DNA of 64,000 bases, taken from Marsupella aquatica (taxonomy: Eukaryota > Marchantiophyta). Location: NCBI GenBank assembly GCA_973895155.1, contig OZ316896.1:7502001-7566000 (forward strand), in the 5' to 3' direction. This document shows positions 1 to 10,365 of the stretch, one piece after another (the first letter of the stretch is position 1; every line of letters begins with the position of its first letter). The notes beneath the pieces were generated by a model, which worked only from the letters and a program-made list of their open reading frames with translations, had not been told where the DNA came from and searched no databases. The position numbers were made by a program, and so were the translations under genes.

Positions 1-207
1 GGGACATCTACCTTGCCTGACCACCCTAGCGGTGCATCTAGTGGGTCAGGGTCTAGGCCTGCATCAGGCCAACCCATGCCATCTGGTGAGCAGGTGGCTG
101 CCACGGTTGTGGGCAGCCAGAGGGAGGAGGGCTCTCATGATGCTAGACCTGTACCACCCCTTCGTTCTCGCCCAAAGAAGAAGAAGGGACGCAACACACC
201 TTTTTAG
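1..207 (+). CDS. C-terminal end of an unidentified protein (5' part outside window)
   Basis: The frame is open from the first base to a TAG at 205-207, so this is the tail of a longer coding region. The visible residues are low complexity, rich in Ser, Gly and Pro, and end in a basic run (RPKKKKGRN) that could act as a nuclear localisation signal. No domain is recognisable. It could be the tail of a transposon protein, given the surroundings. The downstream 330 bp carry no further frame and may be its 3' untranslated region. Confidence 0.4.
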   Translation, partial: GTSTLPDHPSGASSGSGSRPASGQPMPSGEQVAATVVGSQREEGSHDARPVPPLRSRPKKKKGRNTPF

Positions 208-1375
208 AGGTTAGTTGCATTTAGGTGGCCGGGTATCTAGTGCTAGACAGCTTTGATTAGACACTCACTAGGAGGTACCTTGTATATAGCTCAGTGTAGT
301 CTCTAGTCAAAGCTCTCTTTACATCTTCTATCGTGCCATCACGACCAGGATGGGTCTACCCAGTAGGCCTAATCCATTTTGTACATATTAGGGTGATCCC
401 CTTTTTGAATATGATATTTTGACCTCGTGTTTATAGCATTATCTTTGGTTCCTAATTGGTGTATGTCACCTTCAACCCTAAACCAATACCCAAACCCCCA
501 AAAAACCACCCATGAAACCCTGTATTCCACTCCCAGAACATTTGATAATCCGTTGCAAGTCCGTTACCATCCGTATCGGTAATATAGCAGTGTCCGATGC
601 TGCTGCCTTCGAACTTTCCCATCCCCAACGCATCGGACCCCTCCTTGAGGGTTCCCATCTTAAACATATCGGATAGTCCGATACAAAAACTAACGCACTT
701 TCCATTATTATAAATAACGCAATGTCCGATAAAAATTACTTCACAAATTGCCATATCAAATATATCGGACATCCCGATGTAAATAGTATCGGACATAGGA
801 AATCGTCGTGTGCCGTCGCGTGTTAATTATCCGATTCATTTTACATCGGACATAAAATATCCGTAACACATTACAACGGAACATCCATTGTCCAAAATAT
901 CAGAAAGTCCGATGGAAGTCCGATGGTCGATATGCGATGGTTTACGCATCGCAAAGTGCGTTGGGAATAGCATCGGATGATAGAAATTTTTGCGTCAATT
1001 TTCCTCAAGGGATCCGATGTAAATCCTATCGAATAAAGGCCCGAAAATGTACTAGTGAACTAGATAGTACTTTGCCAAGGACTCAACTCGTTTCTCATGC
1101 CAGACTTCACTTGACAAGGATTCAACAGTGCTTCCTGAAGGCCTAGATAGTCAGTCCTGAAGGAATTTTCCTGGAACAAAGTCCTTCCTGCTAGGCTATA
1201 TAGGACGTCAGGTCTCACAAAATCATTCAGATCCTACCTTAAAGAAAAAAACTAGGCGGTTACAGCAGAGCACAATGGCTAAAGCACACATGAAGGAAAA
1301 CTACTTCTCAACATCTGCAGATCGTATTATGAGTTAAAATCAAAAGTGGCAAATCAATCATGGAGAATTTCTCAC
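208..1375. other. Non-coding stretch between the partial gene and gene J
   Basis: No convincing reading frame is present. The middle part is dominated by a short repeated word, annotated separately. The 3' part (about 1190-1375) precedes a minus-strand splice donor of gene J, so it is probably the first part of an intron of J on the minus strand. Any downstream exon of J was not recognised. Confidence 0.4.
540..1050. repeat. Region rich in the word TCCGAT / ATCGGA
   Basis: The hexamer TCCGAT or its complement ATCGGA recurs more than a dozen times in about 500 bp, in both orientations and at irregular spacing, for example near 590, 629, 671, 678, 726, 767, 789, 829, 847, 907, 917, 972 and 1013. 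It is not a tandem repeat. Dispersed short words in both orientations are typical of subterminal transposase-binding regions of DNA transposons, but no element ends were located here. Confidence 0.55.
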
Positions 1376-2065
1376 CTGTGTATCCTCCAGCCAGTGCACT
1401 TGATGTGTTTCATACATTTTCCGCCCTAGTTGCAATCTGGCTTCATTGTTCTTACATGGAGAAATCCGAGTGTGGGTTTCCCAAAAGTGTTCCACCTGTT
1501 TTCGAACTTCATCAGAAATCTTATCTCGACGTACCTTTCTTTCCCCCATAGGATAAGTTTTTTCACGATCTTCATCAATCTGCATCCTGATCTTAGATGC
1601 CCTATGAAGATTTTGCCGTTGTATACCCAAAGCTTGAGCTAGAGAGGTGTGCTGCCTTCTATCTACACATGTCTTTCCTACAAGTGCTGACAAAACTTGG
1701 TACTTTGCAGCAAGATGGTCTTTGCGCTTCCCTTGCTTCACTATGCTCAAGGTTTTCCTCACATCACATAATGCAGCAGCTACAGCCCAATCCATTTTAG
1801 GCGAACCTAGTCTTGTAGGCTGGTACTTCTTCAAGTATTTGTGCAACCAGATACCAGATAGTACTGCCCTCCTTGCACCTACATTGAATGTAGCGGTCTT
1901 CTCCAAAATGTACCTAACTATATCTGATAACACAATTGTAATGCACCTTCTCTTTTGGTTGGGAGTTACACCGTCTTCTGGAACAGAGCGCTTGCTCCTT
2001 TGGTACTCAAATCTCTTCTTGTCTGCATCCTTCCTCCTCTTCTCAAGAATGGAATCTTCCTGCAA
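1376..2065 (-). CDS. Gene J, downstream part of a basic coiled-coil/transposon-type protein
   Basis: This is the continuation of the frame at 6232-6775 after removal of element F1. One ACCAA target duplication restores an uninterrupted frame (…DDQ followed by LQEDSILEKRRKD…). About 230 residues are visible: a basic coiled-coil stretch, a central region with IVRYILEKTATFNVGARRAV, and a C-terminal segment ending HWLEDTQ. The frame stops just after a consensus donor CAG|GTGAG at 1376/1375, so the protein should continue in a downstream exon that I could not find. The family was not identified; its style resembles the N-terminal part of plant and animal transposon-derived proteins. Confidence 0.5.
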
Positions 2066-2070
2066 TTGGT
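2066..2070. repeat. Target-site duplication TTGGT, left of F1
   Basis: TTGGT immediately precedes the TGTAGTTTGC end of F1 and is repeated at 6227-6231 directly after the other end. Collapsing the two copies restores the reading frame of gene J, which independently confirms the element borders. Confidence 0.85.
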
Positions 2071-2939
2071 TGTAGTTTGCTATGAAGAACCAAAAACACA
2101 TTTAAAGGTCTTCAAACTCGGTATTCGTTCCCGTAAAGAACAAGATTGGGTTGGTTTGATAGTTTTAAACAATAATAAAGAAATTAAGATGTTTTCCACA
2201 CATAGTAATCAAATTTGATTACTTTACTAAGGTATTTTGAAGATCGCTCCACAGCGGTGAGCAGTTTTTGATGATAACTCAACATCATATAACCATCAAT
2301 TAAGCAAAAGGTTGCAATTAACGAAACACAAGGAAAAATCTCTTAGAGTATGCTAAGGGAGTCTGGAATAGACCAAGGTTACTCCTTAGACATAAGTAAT
2401 AATGGAATAACTTTAAGGGAATCCAAATCCACACGGCTTTTCAGATCTAAACTGCATACTAGAGTATCCTTTTAAAATGCCGGCAACATGTCTTGACCTT
2501 TCTTCCTAAGTGATACTTAGTCAAGATCTAAAAGGATAAATACTTCAGCATTTAGATGGTACTAAGCAACATGAAGGTGAAAACATCATTTCCAATGCAA
2601 CTTAAACTCAATGAGTTAACTCTAAGAACTTGTGAGATTACAATGTGTCACCAAAGCGGAATCTGACATTATAATTCACGAGATTCATAACTGAGGTTTT
2701 ACTTCAAGTATTTGGGTTCCAAAATACAAGAAGGAGGTAAGTCTCTCCAAATGTTAAACCTGATCTCGAACTCATAGATTCATGATCAACTAGTTTAACA
2801 CAAGGGAGAGGCAAAACTGCAAAACTTAACCATCCACTACACTAGTGGCAGAACTATCTTATAGTCAAAATCGGTCAAGTGAGAGGTTACAGGGTCGAAG
2901 AGACATGCCTCTTCATATCCCTCAAAAAGTTAAAATGGC

Positions 2940-3130
2940 GATTCAGTAAGTGAAAAGTCGGAAAAATGGCTAAGTATGAACTCGTAACTAGTAAACTATT
3001 AACTCGTAATTGTCTGTCTACCGTAACTCGTAATCGGAAACTTAGTAACTCTTAACTAGTAAAAATCTAACTAAGTCGTAACTCGTAATTTCAACATAAG
3101 TAAAAACTTGGTAAATTCAACTATTTTTAA
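2940..3130. repeat. ACTCGTAA / ACTAGTAA word cluster in the 3' region of F1
   Basis: AACTCGTAA and AACTAGTAA recur about ten times within 190 bp, separated by short unrelated sequence. The same words form a second cluster near the other end of F1 (5885-6130). The cluster lies in the untranslated sequence downstream of the F1 protein. Confidence 0.65.
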
Positions 3131-3297
3131 CTGCCTACTCGTAGCTCAGAAAAGCCTCAAATTTTGCCAGTAGGCTTTCCTAAGTGCAGACTATACACTG
3201 AAAAGGTTTCATGACTTTTAAAGCTCTAGAGCACATTTATAAAAATCAGATAAGATGTACTACTCTTAAAGTTAACTAAAAATACTTAAAGATCTCT

Positions 3298-5700
3298 TCA
3301 AGCTTGCTGTCGGATGTCGTCGGGTTCCAGCAACTCCACAAGGGTAACAATTCGGTTCTGAGTAACCTCTATCAGTTCAGCTTGGCGTGGGGATCCTCTT
3401 GAGTAAGGTAGGCACCTCAGTTGTCTCTCAGGATACATCAAGGGCATCCTTTTCATTAAATAACATGAATCTATACGAAGAGCTTCTCTGTAGATCCCGA
3501 GCACATCATAGTTGTTGCAAGTAGCAGCGTACACTTGGGAATAATGAAACAGGAACTCATCACTATTCAGCATCCTGGAATAGAAGGGGCGAAGTCTCCA
3601 CCTGACATCTCTGAAATATCGATTGAATTCAGCTAGAGTCTGAGAAGTGACATTATTCCAGATCCTCTGTTTCTCAGCCAATGTACTGGTTGAAACAAGG
3701 GTAACCTTGGGTTCTCGTGGTATGTAATCGTGCTGTGGAGCAGTAGACTTCTTGCTCTGCATCAGGAAGGAAATCACAAAATCTAGGGCATAGGCGGCAA
3801 AGTTTCCAAAGTATGCCAGAACTAGGTCTGGATCCTCTACCTCTACATCACCTTGGAGTAGCATCATAGCAAGAATAGGCCGAAAGTAAATTGAGTCAGT
3901 CCAGAACTCATCAAATTGTGCCATTTCCACTCTAGAAGTTCCAAGACACCTAAGATCAAAAATGTAGCTTGCCTCAGTCTTCTTTAGATAGTAGTATCTC
4001 CAGAACTCTCCAACCGGTGGTCTGTTGGCCTGCATTACTTTGCAAGTGGTGACATACCTGTGTACTTCTGACTCAGGACGTCTAGGGTACCTGCTTGCGA
4101 TAGTAGCATTCCTGGGGGTTTGGGTAGACGAGGTGATCACTGCTACTAGATTTGGATTTGATTTTAGAGCTACATCAATATTCTCAAATCCTTGCCTTGG
4201 GGATGACCAAAGAGAATTTTCATAAGACCTAATAGAGTCATCATCTGAGGGCGGATCAGAGTCTTCGGGAAGATCCCTTCGAACATAAGGATGCTCATAC
4301 TGTGTCTGATGATAGGACGGTCCTTCGGTGGGTTCATAGTTAGAGTCAGGGCTGTAAGGGGGAAAACTTCGACTAGGAGAAGGGGTAGCAGTGGGACATC
4401 GCTGCACCAGGTTGCTAACTACAGTGACTATCTGCCGAGGGTTACACTGTAGTATCTCCAGTAGATCATCCACAATAGCTGCACAGCTAATATTGTCTGT
4501 TACTGGAACAAGGTCACCACCTGCTTGAAAGGAGGTCTGTTGGGTAACAGGGGTGAGAGTCACATATTCCACTGGTGTTGTCTCTCCTGGAGGAGAGGTC
4601 ATCCTGATAGGGCTTAACTGATCAGGGAATGGTGACTTCAAACTGACAGCTTCCATTCTTAAATCATTGACAGCATCGAAAAGACCATCATCACTGCAAC
4701 TAAGAAGAGATGTCAACTTATCGACGAGTTGTTGATTCGCTTCTGCCTTTGGAGGTGTGGATGAGTTGGTCCTTAGATTGATAGTTGCAAGAACGAGTTC
4801 AGCAACGTCGGCTGGTTGCTCAGGGAAATCTCTGTCTTCGCCAGCTCCAGATTCTCTTGTATAAACTCTTGGTGAATACACCATGTTAGCCAGGGGGTGT
4901 CGAACCAGCTCTAAGTTATGAGCAGGTGTATCTTCAAATTCCATCTCAGCATCCACATTCTGATCATGAGAATCCAGGGGAATAGCATCCACTGGTTCTT
5001 CCATACTCAGGTCTTCTTCAATGCCTAACTCAATCAAGAGCAGCCCTCTCTCCGTTCTCTCCTCTGGATATAAACATTCATAAGCATGATAGAGTTGAGA
5101 CAAATAAACCTGCAGATGAGTGGGTCTACCTGCCTTCATGGTTCTCACCTGATCCTTCATCACATTGAAAATTAACAGGGCCCAATTAACCTGGACGGCT
5201 CCACTGTGTGCGGCTACAATTGTATTCACCAAAGCCACTGGACAGAGGGTTGGCTTCTTCGGGTGTAAAATGGGTACTAGAAATTCCAGAAGTACTCTCA
5301 AATCTGGATAAGTACACTGTGTCAAATTCCAGCCATTGGTGAGATTGCGAATCCCAGAGAAGTAGGGTGTAGACAAATCTTTCTTCTTTGAATATAATCC
5401 TTCTCCTTCTGAAGGGCAGCGGAAGGCATAAGCAATTTGTTCTACAGTCCATAAGCTGGGTCGAGCTCTAATAGTTTGTTGACATTCAGGAGCAAGCATT
5501 GATCCCTTTACAAAATCCTGCAAATATGTGTCGAGCTCTACTTTCCAAGGGACGGCAAGTAGATGCTCCAAACCTAGCTGTTGTAAGGAAGTCCGTAAAT
5601 TTGCATAGCTATCGGGCGCTTGTGGAATTCGGGCGACTATGCTCTTAGGAATTGCCAGAGTGTCAACTCGGTACTGTTCATCAATACCGAGGTTCGCCAT
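3298..5700 (-). CDS. F1-encoded 800-residue capsid/plant-transposon-like protein
   Basis: An intact 800-residue frame starting MANLGIDEQYRV and ending DDIRQQA. Residues about 80-210 (WTVEQIAYAFRCPSEGEG … VNWALLIFNVMKDQV) match in layout the region of the B-element protein that contains YLTPKVIAEVFGLPMG, and the pattern recalls the 'putative plant transposon protein' domain of land-plant elements. A long acidic, Ser/Pro-rich linker (about 225-540) follows, then a conserved-looking C-terminal part (about 560-790). I see no integrase DDE triad, reverse transcriptase, tyrosine recombinase or zinc knuckle. A gag-like structural role is therefore inferred, and movement probably depends on an enzyme supplied in trans. 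The uninterrupted frame suggests a recent insertion. Confidence 0.6.
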   Translation of the reverse strand: MANLGIDEQYRVDTLAIPKSIVARIPQAPDSYANLRTSLQQLGLEHLLAVPWKVELDTYLQDFVKGSMLAPECQQTIRARPSLWTVEQIAYAFRCPSEGEGLYSKKKDLSTPYFSGIRNLTNGWNLTQCTYPDLRVLLEFLVPILHPKKPTLCPVALVNTIVAAHSGAVQVNWALLIFNVMKDQVRTMKAGRPTHLQVYLSQLYHAYECLYPEERTERGLLLIELGIEEDLSMEEPVDAIPLDSHDQNVDAEMEFEDTPAHNLELVRHPLANMVYSPRVYTRESGAGEDRDFPEQPADVAELVLATINLRTNSSTPPKAEANQQLVDKLTSLLSCSDDGLFDAVNDLRMEAVSLKSPFPDQLSPIRMTSPPGETTPVEYVTLTPVTQQTSFQAGGDLVPVTDNISCAAIVDDLLEILQCNPRQIVTVVSNLVQRCPTATPSPSRSFPPYSPDSNYEPTEGPSYHQTQYEHPYVRRDLPEDSDPPSDDDSIRSYENSLWSSPRQGFENIDVALKSNPNLVAVITSSTQTPRNATIASRYPRRPESEVHRYVTTCKVMQANRPPVGEFWRYYYLKKTEASYIFDLRCLGTSRVEMAQFDEFWTDSIYFRPILAMMLLQGDVEVEDPDLVLAYFGNFAAYALDFVISFLMQSKKSTAPQHDYIPREPKVTLVSTSTLAEKQRIWNNVTSQTLAEFNRYFRDVRWRLRPFYSRMLNSDEFLFHYSQVYAATCNNYDVLGIYREALRIDSCYLMKRMPLMYPERQLRCLPYSRGSPRQAELIEVTQNRIVTLVELLEPDDIRQQA

Positions 5701-5884
5701 AGCTCTCCTCCGTTATGTTGAGTGCGCTAAGGAGTGGGGGAGCTGGCAGAAACAATGGAGGTGGCAGTAAATAAGTCAGGAGTGAGCGCTCGAGGTCTAA
5801 TTCCCCTTCCCTTCAATTCGCGCTCGCCATCCCGTTGCTAAGTCCCGTTGAAAGTAGCCGTAAGACGTCGCGATCATCGGTTGC

Positions 5885-6130
5885 CAACTCGTAAGGCACA
5901 ACTCGTAATGCCCTAACTAGTAAGTCGTAACTACTATACTCGTAACTCGTATACTGTCGCAAACTAGTAAACTCGCTTACCCGTAACTAGTAAACTCGTA
6001 AAGTGGAGCTTACCCGTAACTAGTAAACTCGTAAAGTAAGTTTACTCGCCATCAGTTTACTCGTAAAAGAGTAACCCGTAGACTGGTATACTCGTAATCT
6101 GAGTATACTCTTAAACTCGTAAACTAAAGT
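5885..6130. repeat. ACTCGTAA / ACTAGTAA word cluster in the 5' region of F1
   Basis: About fifteen copies of CTCGTAA, CTAGTAA and related words lie upstream of the F1 protein. Part is a short tandem duplication (TTACCCGTAACTAGTAAACT appears twice near 5970-6035). With the 2940-3130 cluster it brackets the coding region, as expected for subterminal protein-binding arrays. Confidence 0.65.
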
Positions 6131-6231
6131 AACTTCCCGATATTAACAGTAAGTGTAGTTTAAACAACGTAAAAAAATTTAAAAATTTCAATTTCTTCAT
6201 ACTTCGGGAATTACTCACTACTTACATTGGT

Positions 6232-6775
6232 CATCACAACCACAATTATCTTGCTCACCTTCATTTAGTGGATGAAGGTGGGTTGCATGCACTTGAGTGC
6301 AAGCAGTTTGGGTGCTCTGCCTTGGCATTCGAATGTGGGCGTTGACCTGTGTTGGAATGCTTGCCCTTAGGGTCCTCCGCCTAGACTCTAAAATCTCAAA
6401 ATGGCATGAATGCGCAGCCTCCTTGAGATTTTCACTTTCTTCCCGGGCTGTATGCAACATCATAGCGGCAGCTTCATGAGCCTCACTAGTAATTCTCATT
6501 GCCTCTGATTGCCCAGCAGCCAATAACTCTCTTTGCCTTCGGTTGCCATCAATCACTAAATCTTGACATTGCTGCTTAGCACTCTCCATCATGAGATTAC
6601 ACTGTTGTTGTGTTTCATGAATCATTTCATTAGTGGGAACTGCCTGTTGACCACCTATGTGCTGACCATTTGCTATTTGCTCTTGTCTTTTCAACTTGGA
6701 TTTGCAATTTGCCAACCTTCGCTTCTCCAACCTCTCTCTTGCTAGGGCATTGGATACCTGATTAAGAGTAGCCAT
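6232..6775 (-). CDS. Gene J, N-terminal coiled-coil part
   Basis: The frame starts with ATG at 6773-6775 and runs to the F1 insertion site. It is rich in Gln, Glu, Arg and Ala with heptad-like spacing (ALARERLEKRRLANCKSKLK; EESENLKEAA), so a long coiled coil is likely. Near its end the frame carries CGCDDQ, where the F1 target duplication begins. The last three residues of the frame as it reads in the window come from F1. With 1376-2065 it forms one gene. Function unknown; nuclear or transposon-related by its neighbours only. Confidence 0.5.
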
Positions 6776-7387
6776 TTCAGCCTAATCATGGAGCATCAAA
6801 TACGTCGGGGTGTTCAACTTCCTTTACCAATCAAAGGCCGCCCACCCTCATAGAATCAAATTCACCTACGTCCCAGGGATCCAATTTCAATTCATGACTT
6901 AGAACATACCTCACAAAATCATCAAATTTAATCTCTAGACTTGCTACCCTTCCTGATCAAGTCCAATGCAACTTCTCCTCTTAAAAAAGAAAAGCCCTGG
7001 GAAAAGCCTTTCAAACTGGGAACTCCCTAAATTGTGTCGATCATCAAATACTCTATCTAGCTAGTGTCCTTGCTTCTCCAGTCCAAAGCAACTTCTCCTC
7101 TTCAAAACAAAAGCAAATCAATTTAATTTAATGTACCTCAGTTCTGTTTATGATAGCTGCCAATACTAATTTGATTGACTGCTTGACCTTCCTCTCTATG
7201 CGCTTTCTTGAAGTTCCTATTCGGATTCAAATGTACGTCGGCAGCAAAGCTTCAGACCCTAATAAATCTGCAGCTTCATTGAACCTCTTTTTTGCACTCA
7301 TTCCCCATGCTCTGAAGGCAACACAGATTTATCAGAGCATGGATCTCACATCATACCACGGATCTTGCTCTTTCAATCAATTTAACT
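6776..7387. other. Upstream region of gene J
   Basis: No gene was recognised. It holds a 22-bp imperfect direct repeat (GTCCAATGCAACTTCTCCTC and its variant with GTCCAAAGC) near 6961 and 7081, 120 bp apart. This is presumably promoter and 5' sequence of gene J, cut at 7388 by element A. The last five bases, TAACT, are the expected left target duplication of A. Confidence 0.35.
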
Positions 7388-8300
7388 TGTGGTGCGTCCC
7401 ATGGCTCCCTAAACCCAAGAAACCCCTCTGCTCAAGCCAATTCCCGCAGGTTTCGCTCTTGGCGAGGCCGATTTTGCGGCTTAGCGGCATGGGACGCTGC
7501 TAACTTCCCTCTACTACTATGGCTATCAACATTTTACTCACATATACTGGACAGATCCTTCATCGGGTCATGAGATATGTAGCCGGCCTATTCTAGGCCT
7601 TCCTTTGTCCTCCCGGTTTCCCTTTAGGTATGTTTGGATTCCGCCGCCGTAATGATCCCCAACTGGCTTGGGTAAGCCGCTAAGACCTCTCTCAGCTCGA
7701 CACATCCAACTCTTACTACCTTGCTTACTCCCTTCTTGGTTGATGTGGGCAATCTTCAAACAAGTTAATGCGACACACAAATAGCAAAATGGCTCATTAT
7801 GACTGAGTTATATCATGCTTTTGCCATACAAACAGTACTTCTCATACACAAGATCTGCGAACTAAGCCGTGAGGCCAACTCTATTCATCTCTTAAGTATG
7901 AGGAAACATGAATATACACAAGGGTCACAGTATAACTAACCGAGAGCTTCTTTAACTACTTGATCCCAGCCTTGCTGGTGCACTAAAAACTTGCTAAGGA
8001 AGAAGGCCTTGAACTCCCCGCTGCCCAGGCTCGTGCCCAGGTACTTATCCTGGTAGTGGATCCGCCTAATTCCTTGCAGCGTAAGCCTAATCTACCTAAC
8101 TATAATCTATCTATGTACAACGAGGCAGGAGCACAAGTGTTGCTCTTACCAGTGGATCCGCAATCCCACTAAGCTAAGTGTCAGGGCCGCCCCTTGGTCC
8201 TGATCCTAATTCTAAACTTGGAGATCTGAGCCCGCCCTGCCCACTCACGCCTCCTCCCTCCACGTCCGCCCTCCTTAAAAGGAGCGGCCCCCCACCACCG
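7388..8300 (-). other. 3' non-coding region of element A with conserved hairpin block
   Basis: It contains a 10-bp inverted pair GCGTCCCATG (7394-7403) / CATGGGACGC (7488-7497) and, at about 7625-7690, the block GGTATGTTTGGATTCCGCCGCC followed by GGCTTGGGTAAGCC that recurs in B, C, D and E. In this copy the first stem is damaged (CGTAAT instead of CGGAAT). No open frame. Confidence 0.6.
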
Positions 8301-10365
8301 TCATGGCAGCGGTGTCTGGTCCTCAATGGACGCCCCCAACACTTCCTCCGCAGCCACTACCATAGGTCCGTCCTCTAACAGATTACCTGCTCCTGACCGA
8401 GTCAACTCTCCATCGGCCTGACTAGGTCCACCCTCGGCTTCGGCCTCAGCATCGGCCACGGCCTCCCGGGCATGTTCTAGTGATGGATCCGGTACCCCGG
8501 CTTCATCCCCGAGTATCCTGGCCCCAGCTTCATCATCCTTGCCTTCTAGGGCAGTTGGATCCTCTATTGTGACCTTGCCTGAGGTTGGTGTTGGGTTTAC
8601 CTCCTTGGTCACGATGGCTTGAGGAGCCGTATTACTCCCTGACCCAGAAGGTTTCCGCTTCTTCTTCTTCTTTGGTTCGGCAACTGGCCCCTTCCCCTTG
8701 CCACTTACCTCCGGCACTGGTGCAAGTGTCTTGGCTTGTCCTTCGGCGAGTACTACACCAGGTAACTTGGTTGCCCCAATTGGAGTTGGTCCTGAGGAAG
8801 CCAAGCACTTAAATACTGCGGCCTGTTTCTTTAGCCGCTCCGTTTGGTTGTCGGCTTGCCGCTGTAAGTTCTCCATCTTCCGTGTGCTTTCCTCCAACTC
8901 CTCCTGCAATTCATCCAGGTCCTTGCGCGCCTCCTCTCGCTCCTTATGGGCTTCCTCCAATTCCTTCTTTAAGGTCGCCCTCTCCTCCTGGGTTGCTCTC
9001 AGCTCCTTGTCGAGCTCCGTAATGACCTCAGACTCCATTTTATTCATCTTGGCATAAGTCTGGTCAAGCTGGTCATCTTTCTCGCGGAGGTCGGCCTTGA
9101 AGCTGGCCGTCATGGATACAAGCTCCTACCGCAGCATGATAATCGCCTGATAGGATTTCCCTAACTCGGCCTCCTTCTGCTCAAGGGCTCCGCGGATATC
9201 CTCGAGTTCCCCCTTCAGCGCCCTTTCCCTTCTCTGAGTTTCCGCCATGGCCCAATTGTTGGCTGCTATATGGGCCTCCTATGCGTCTCTCAGCTCTTGC
9301 TTCCACTTCTCCTTCTCCTTGATCGAATTGGCCAGATCACATTGGGTCCAAGTAAGTTTATCCTTGATAATCTGATTATCAGACTGCGCGCTATCCAATT
9401 GCCCTTGCATGATGTTGAGCTCATGCCGCTTAATCCGCAACTCATCTTGGGCTTTCTTGGACGCCTTCAGGTCTTCTACCTCGGCTTCCCTTGCCCTAAG
9501 CCGATGGATGACCTCGTCCTTCTTGCTTCTTTCCAAAGCCATCGCTTCTTCTAATCGGTGCTTCTCCAATATTTCCCTCTGGAAAAAAGGTCCCTGCTCC
9601 AACTCCTCCCCAAAGATGCCGAGCGCAAGTTCCCCACACATCTCCCCGTACTCCATGGCTCGTTCTTTAGCATAGGCAGAGTGAGCAGAAGTCATCGGCA
9701 TCATCCACCGCAGCCTTTGTTCCCAGGCAGCCTTGTGAATTTCTTCTATCGTGGCTGGCGGGTTGCTTCATTTTTCTGCAAGCCGTCGGATGTCCTCTGG
9801 CCATTCTCCTCCTGGTAAATCCTTCTCCCTTGCCAGGGCTGCCTCCTCTTCCTCCCTGAGTCATTCCTAAAACTCTTGTGCCGTCTGTTTTATGCCGTCA
9901 AAACTTGGGGGAGCAACATCTGGTGGGGGAGACTCGGGGCTGCTCTGCTGGGTCGGGTCCCCTTGAACTACTCTTGGAAGAGTGGGAATGAATTTGCCAC
10001 AGGTCCTTATTCCTGGAACATGATGGTCCGACCCGTAGCCGGAGTCATCATTGTCGTAGCCTTCTACCGCCTCCTCCCCGGCTTGGACTAGCGGCTCCCC
10101 CCGCTGCTATCCTGGTCCTGCCGTGAACACAACCCCACAGATCACGGGTCCTGGTTCCTCCGGCTTCCACATTGATCTCATCTTCTCCCTGTCGTGACCA
10201 GGGGCCTTGGGCTGCTTCTCCTCGGCTTCGGGACTTGAAGCTCCTACATACATTCGGACTCCCGGCTCGTGTTCCGGCCTCCTTCTCTCCTTGGCCCCGG
10301 TAAAGGGGTTTTCCCTAGTAAGTTGGCTAAGGCCAACTTCGGAAGCAGTATTCTATGATGGCCCC
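8301..10365 (-). pseudogene. Element A second ORF: coiled-coil protein, broken
   Basis: Two long fragments are readable: 9279-9704 (a region matching EYGEMCGELALGIFGEELE of B) and 8301-9113 (a coiled coil beginning MTASFKADLREKDDQ, followed by a basic KKKKKRKPSG stretch and an acidic Ala/Glu-rich tail). The pieces are out of register with stops between them. The intact homologue is in B (42382-44268). A TAG separates this region from ORF1 at the same place as in B. Confidence 0.6.

Larger units (their letters stand above)
2071..6226 (-). mobile_element. Element F1: 4,156-bp TGT...ACA element without LTRs
   Basis: The borders are fixed by the 5-bp duplication TTGGT and by the restored host frame. 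On the minus strand the element starts TGTAAGTAGTGAG and ends GCAAACTACA. The terminal inverted similarity is short (TGTA plus scattered matches). No long direct repeat links the two ends, so it is not a classic LTR retrotransposon. It encodes one 800-residue protein (3298-5700) and has long flanking non-coding regions filled with ACTCGTAA/ACTAGTAA words. A deletion derivative with its own duplication (F2, 47324-48780) shows that this is a mobile family. Confidence 0.8.

Noticed and set aside
470-510. Telomere-like CCCTAAACC words
   Set aside because: Only one or two units, not a tandem array; chance or C-rich sequence.
452-796. 114-residue minus-strand frame in the TCCGAT region
   Set aside because: It consists of translated repeats (SDIF/SDMF-type words) of the short repeated word and has no domain or homologous copy.
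4025-4225. Short plus-strand frame inside the F1 gene
   Set aside because: Opposite-strand shadow of the intact 800-residue frame.
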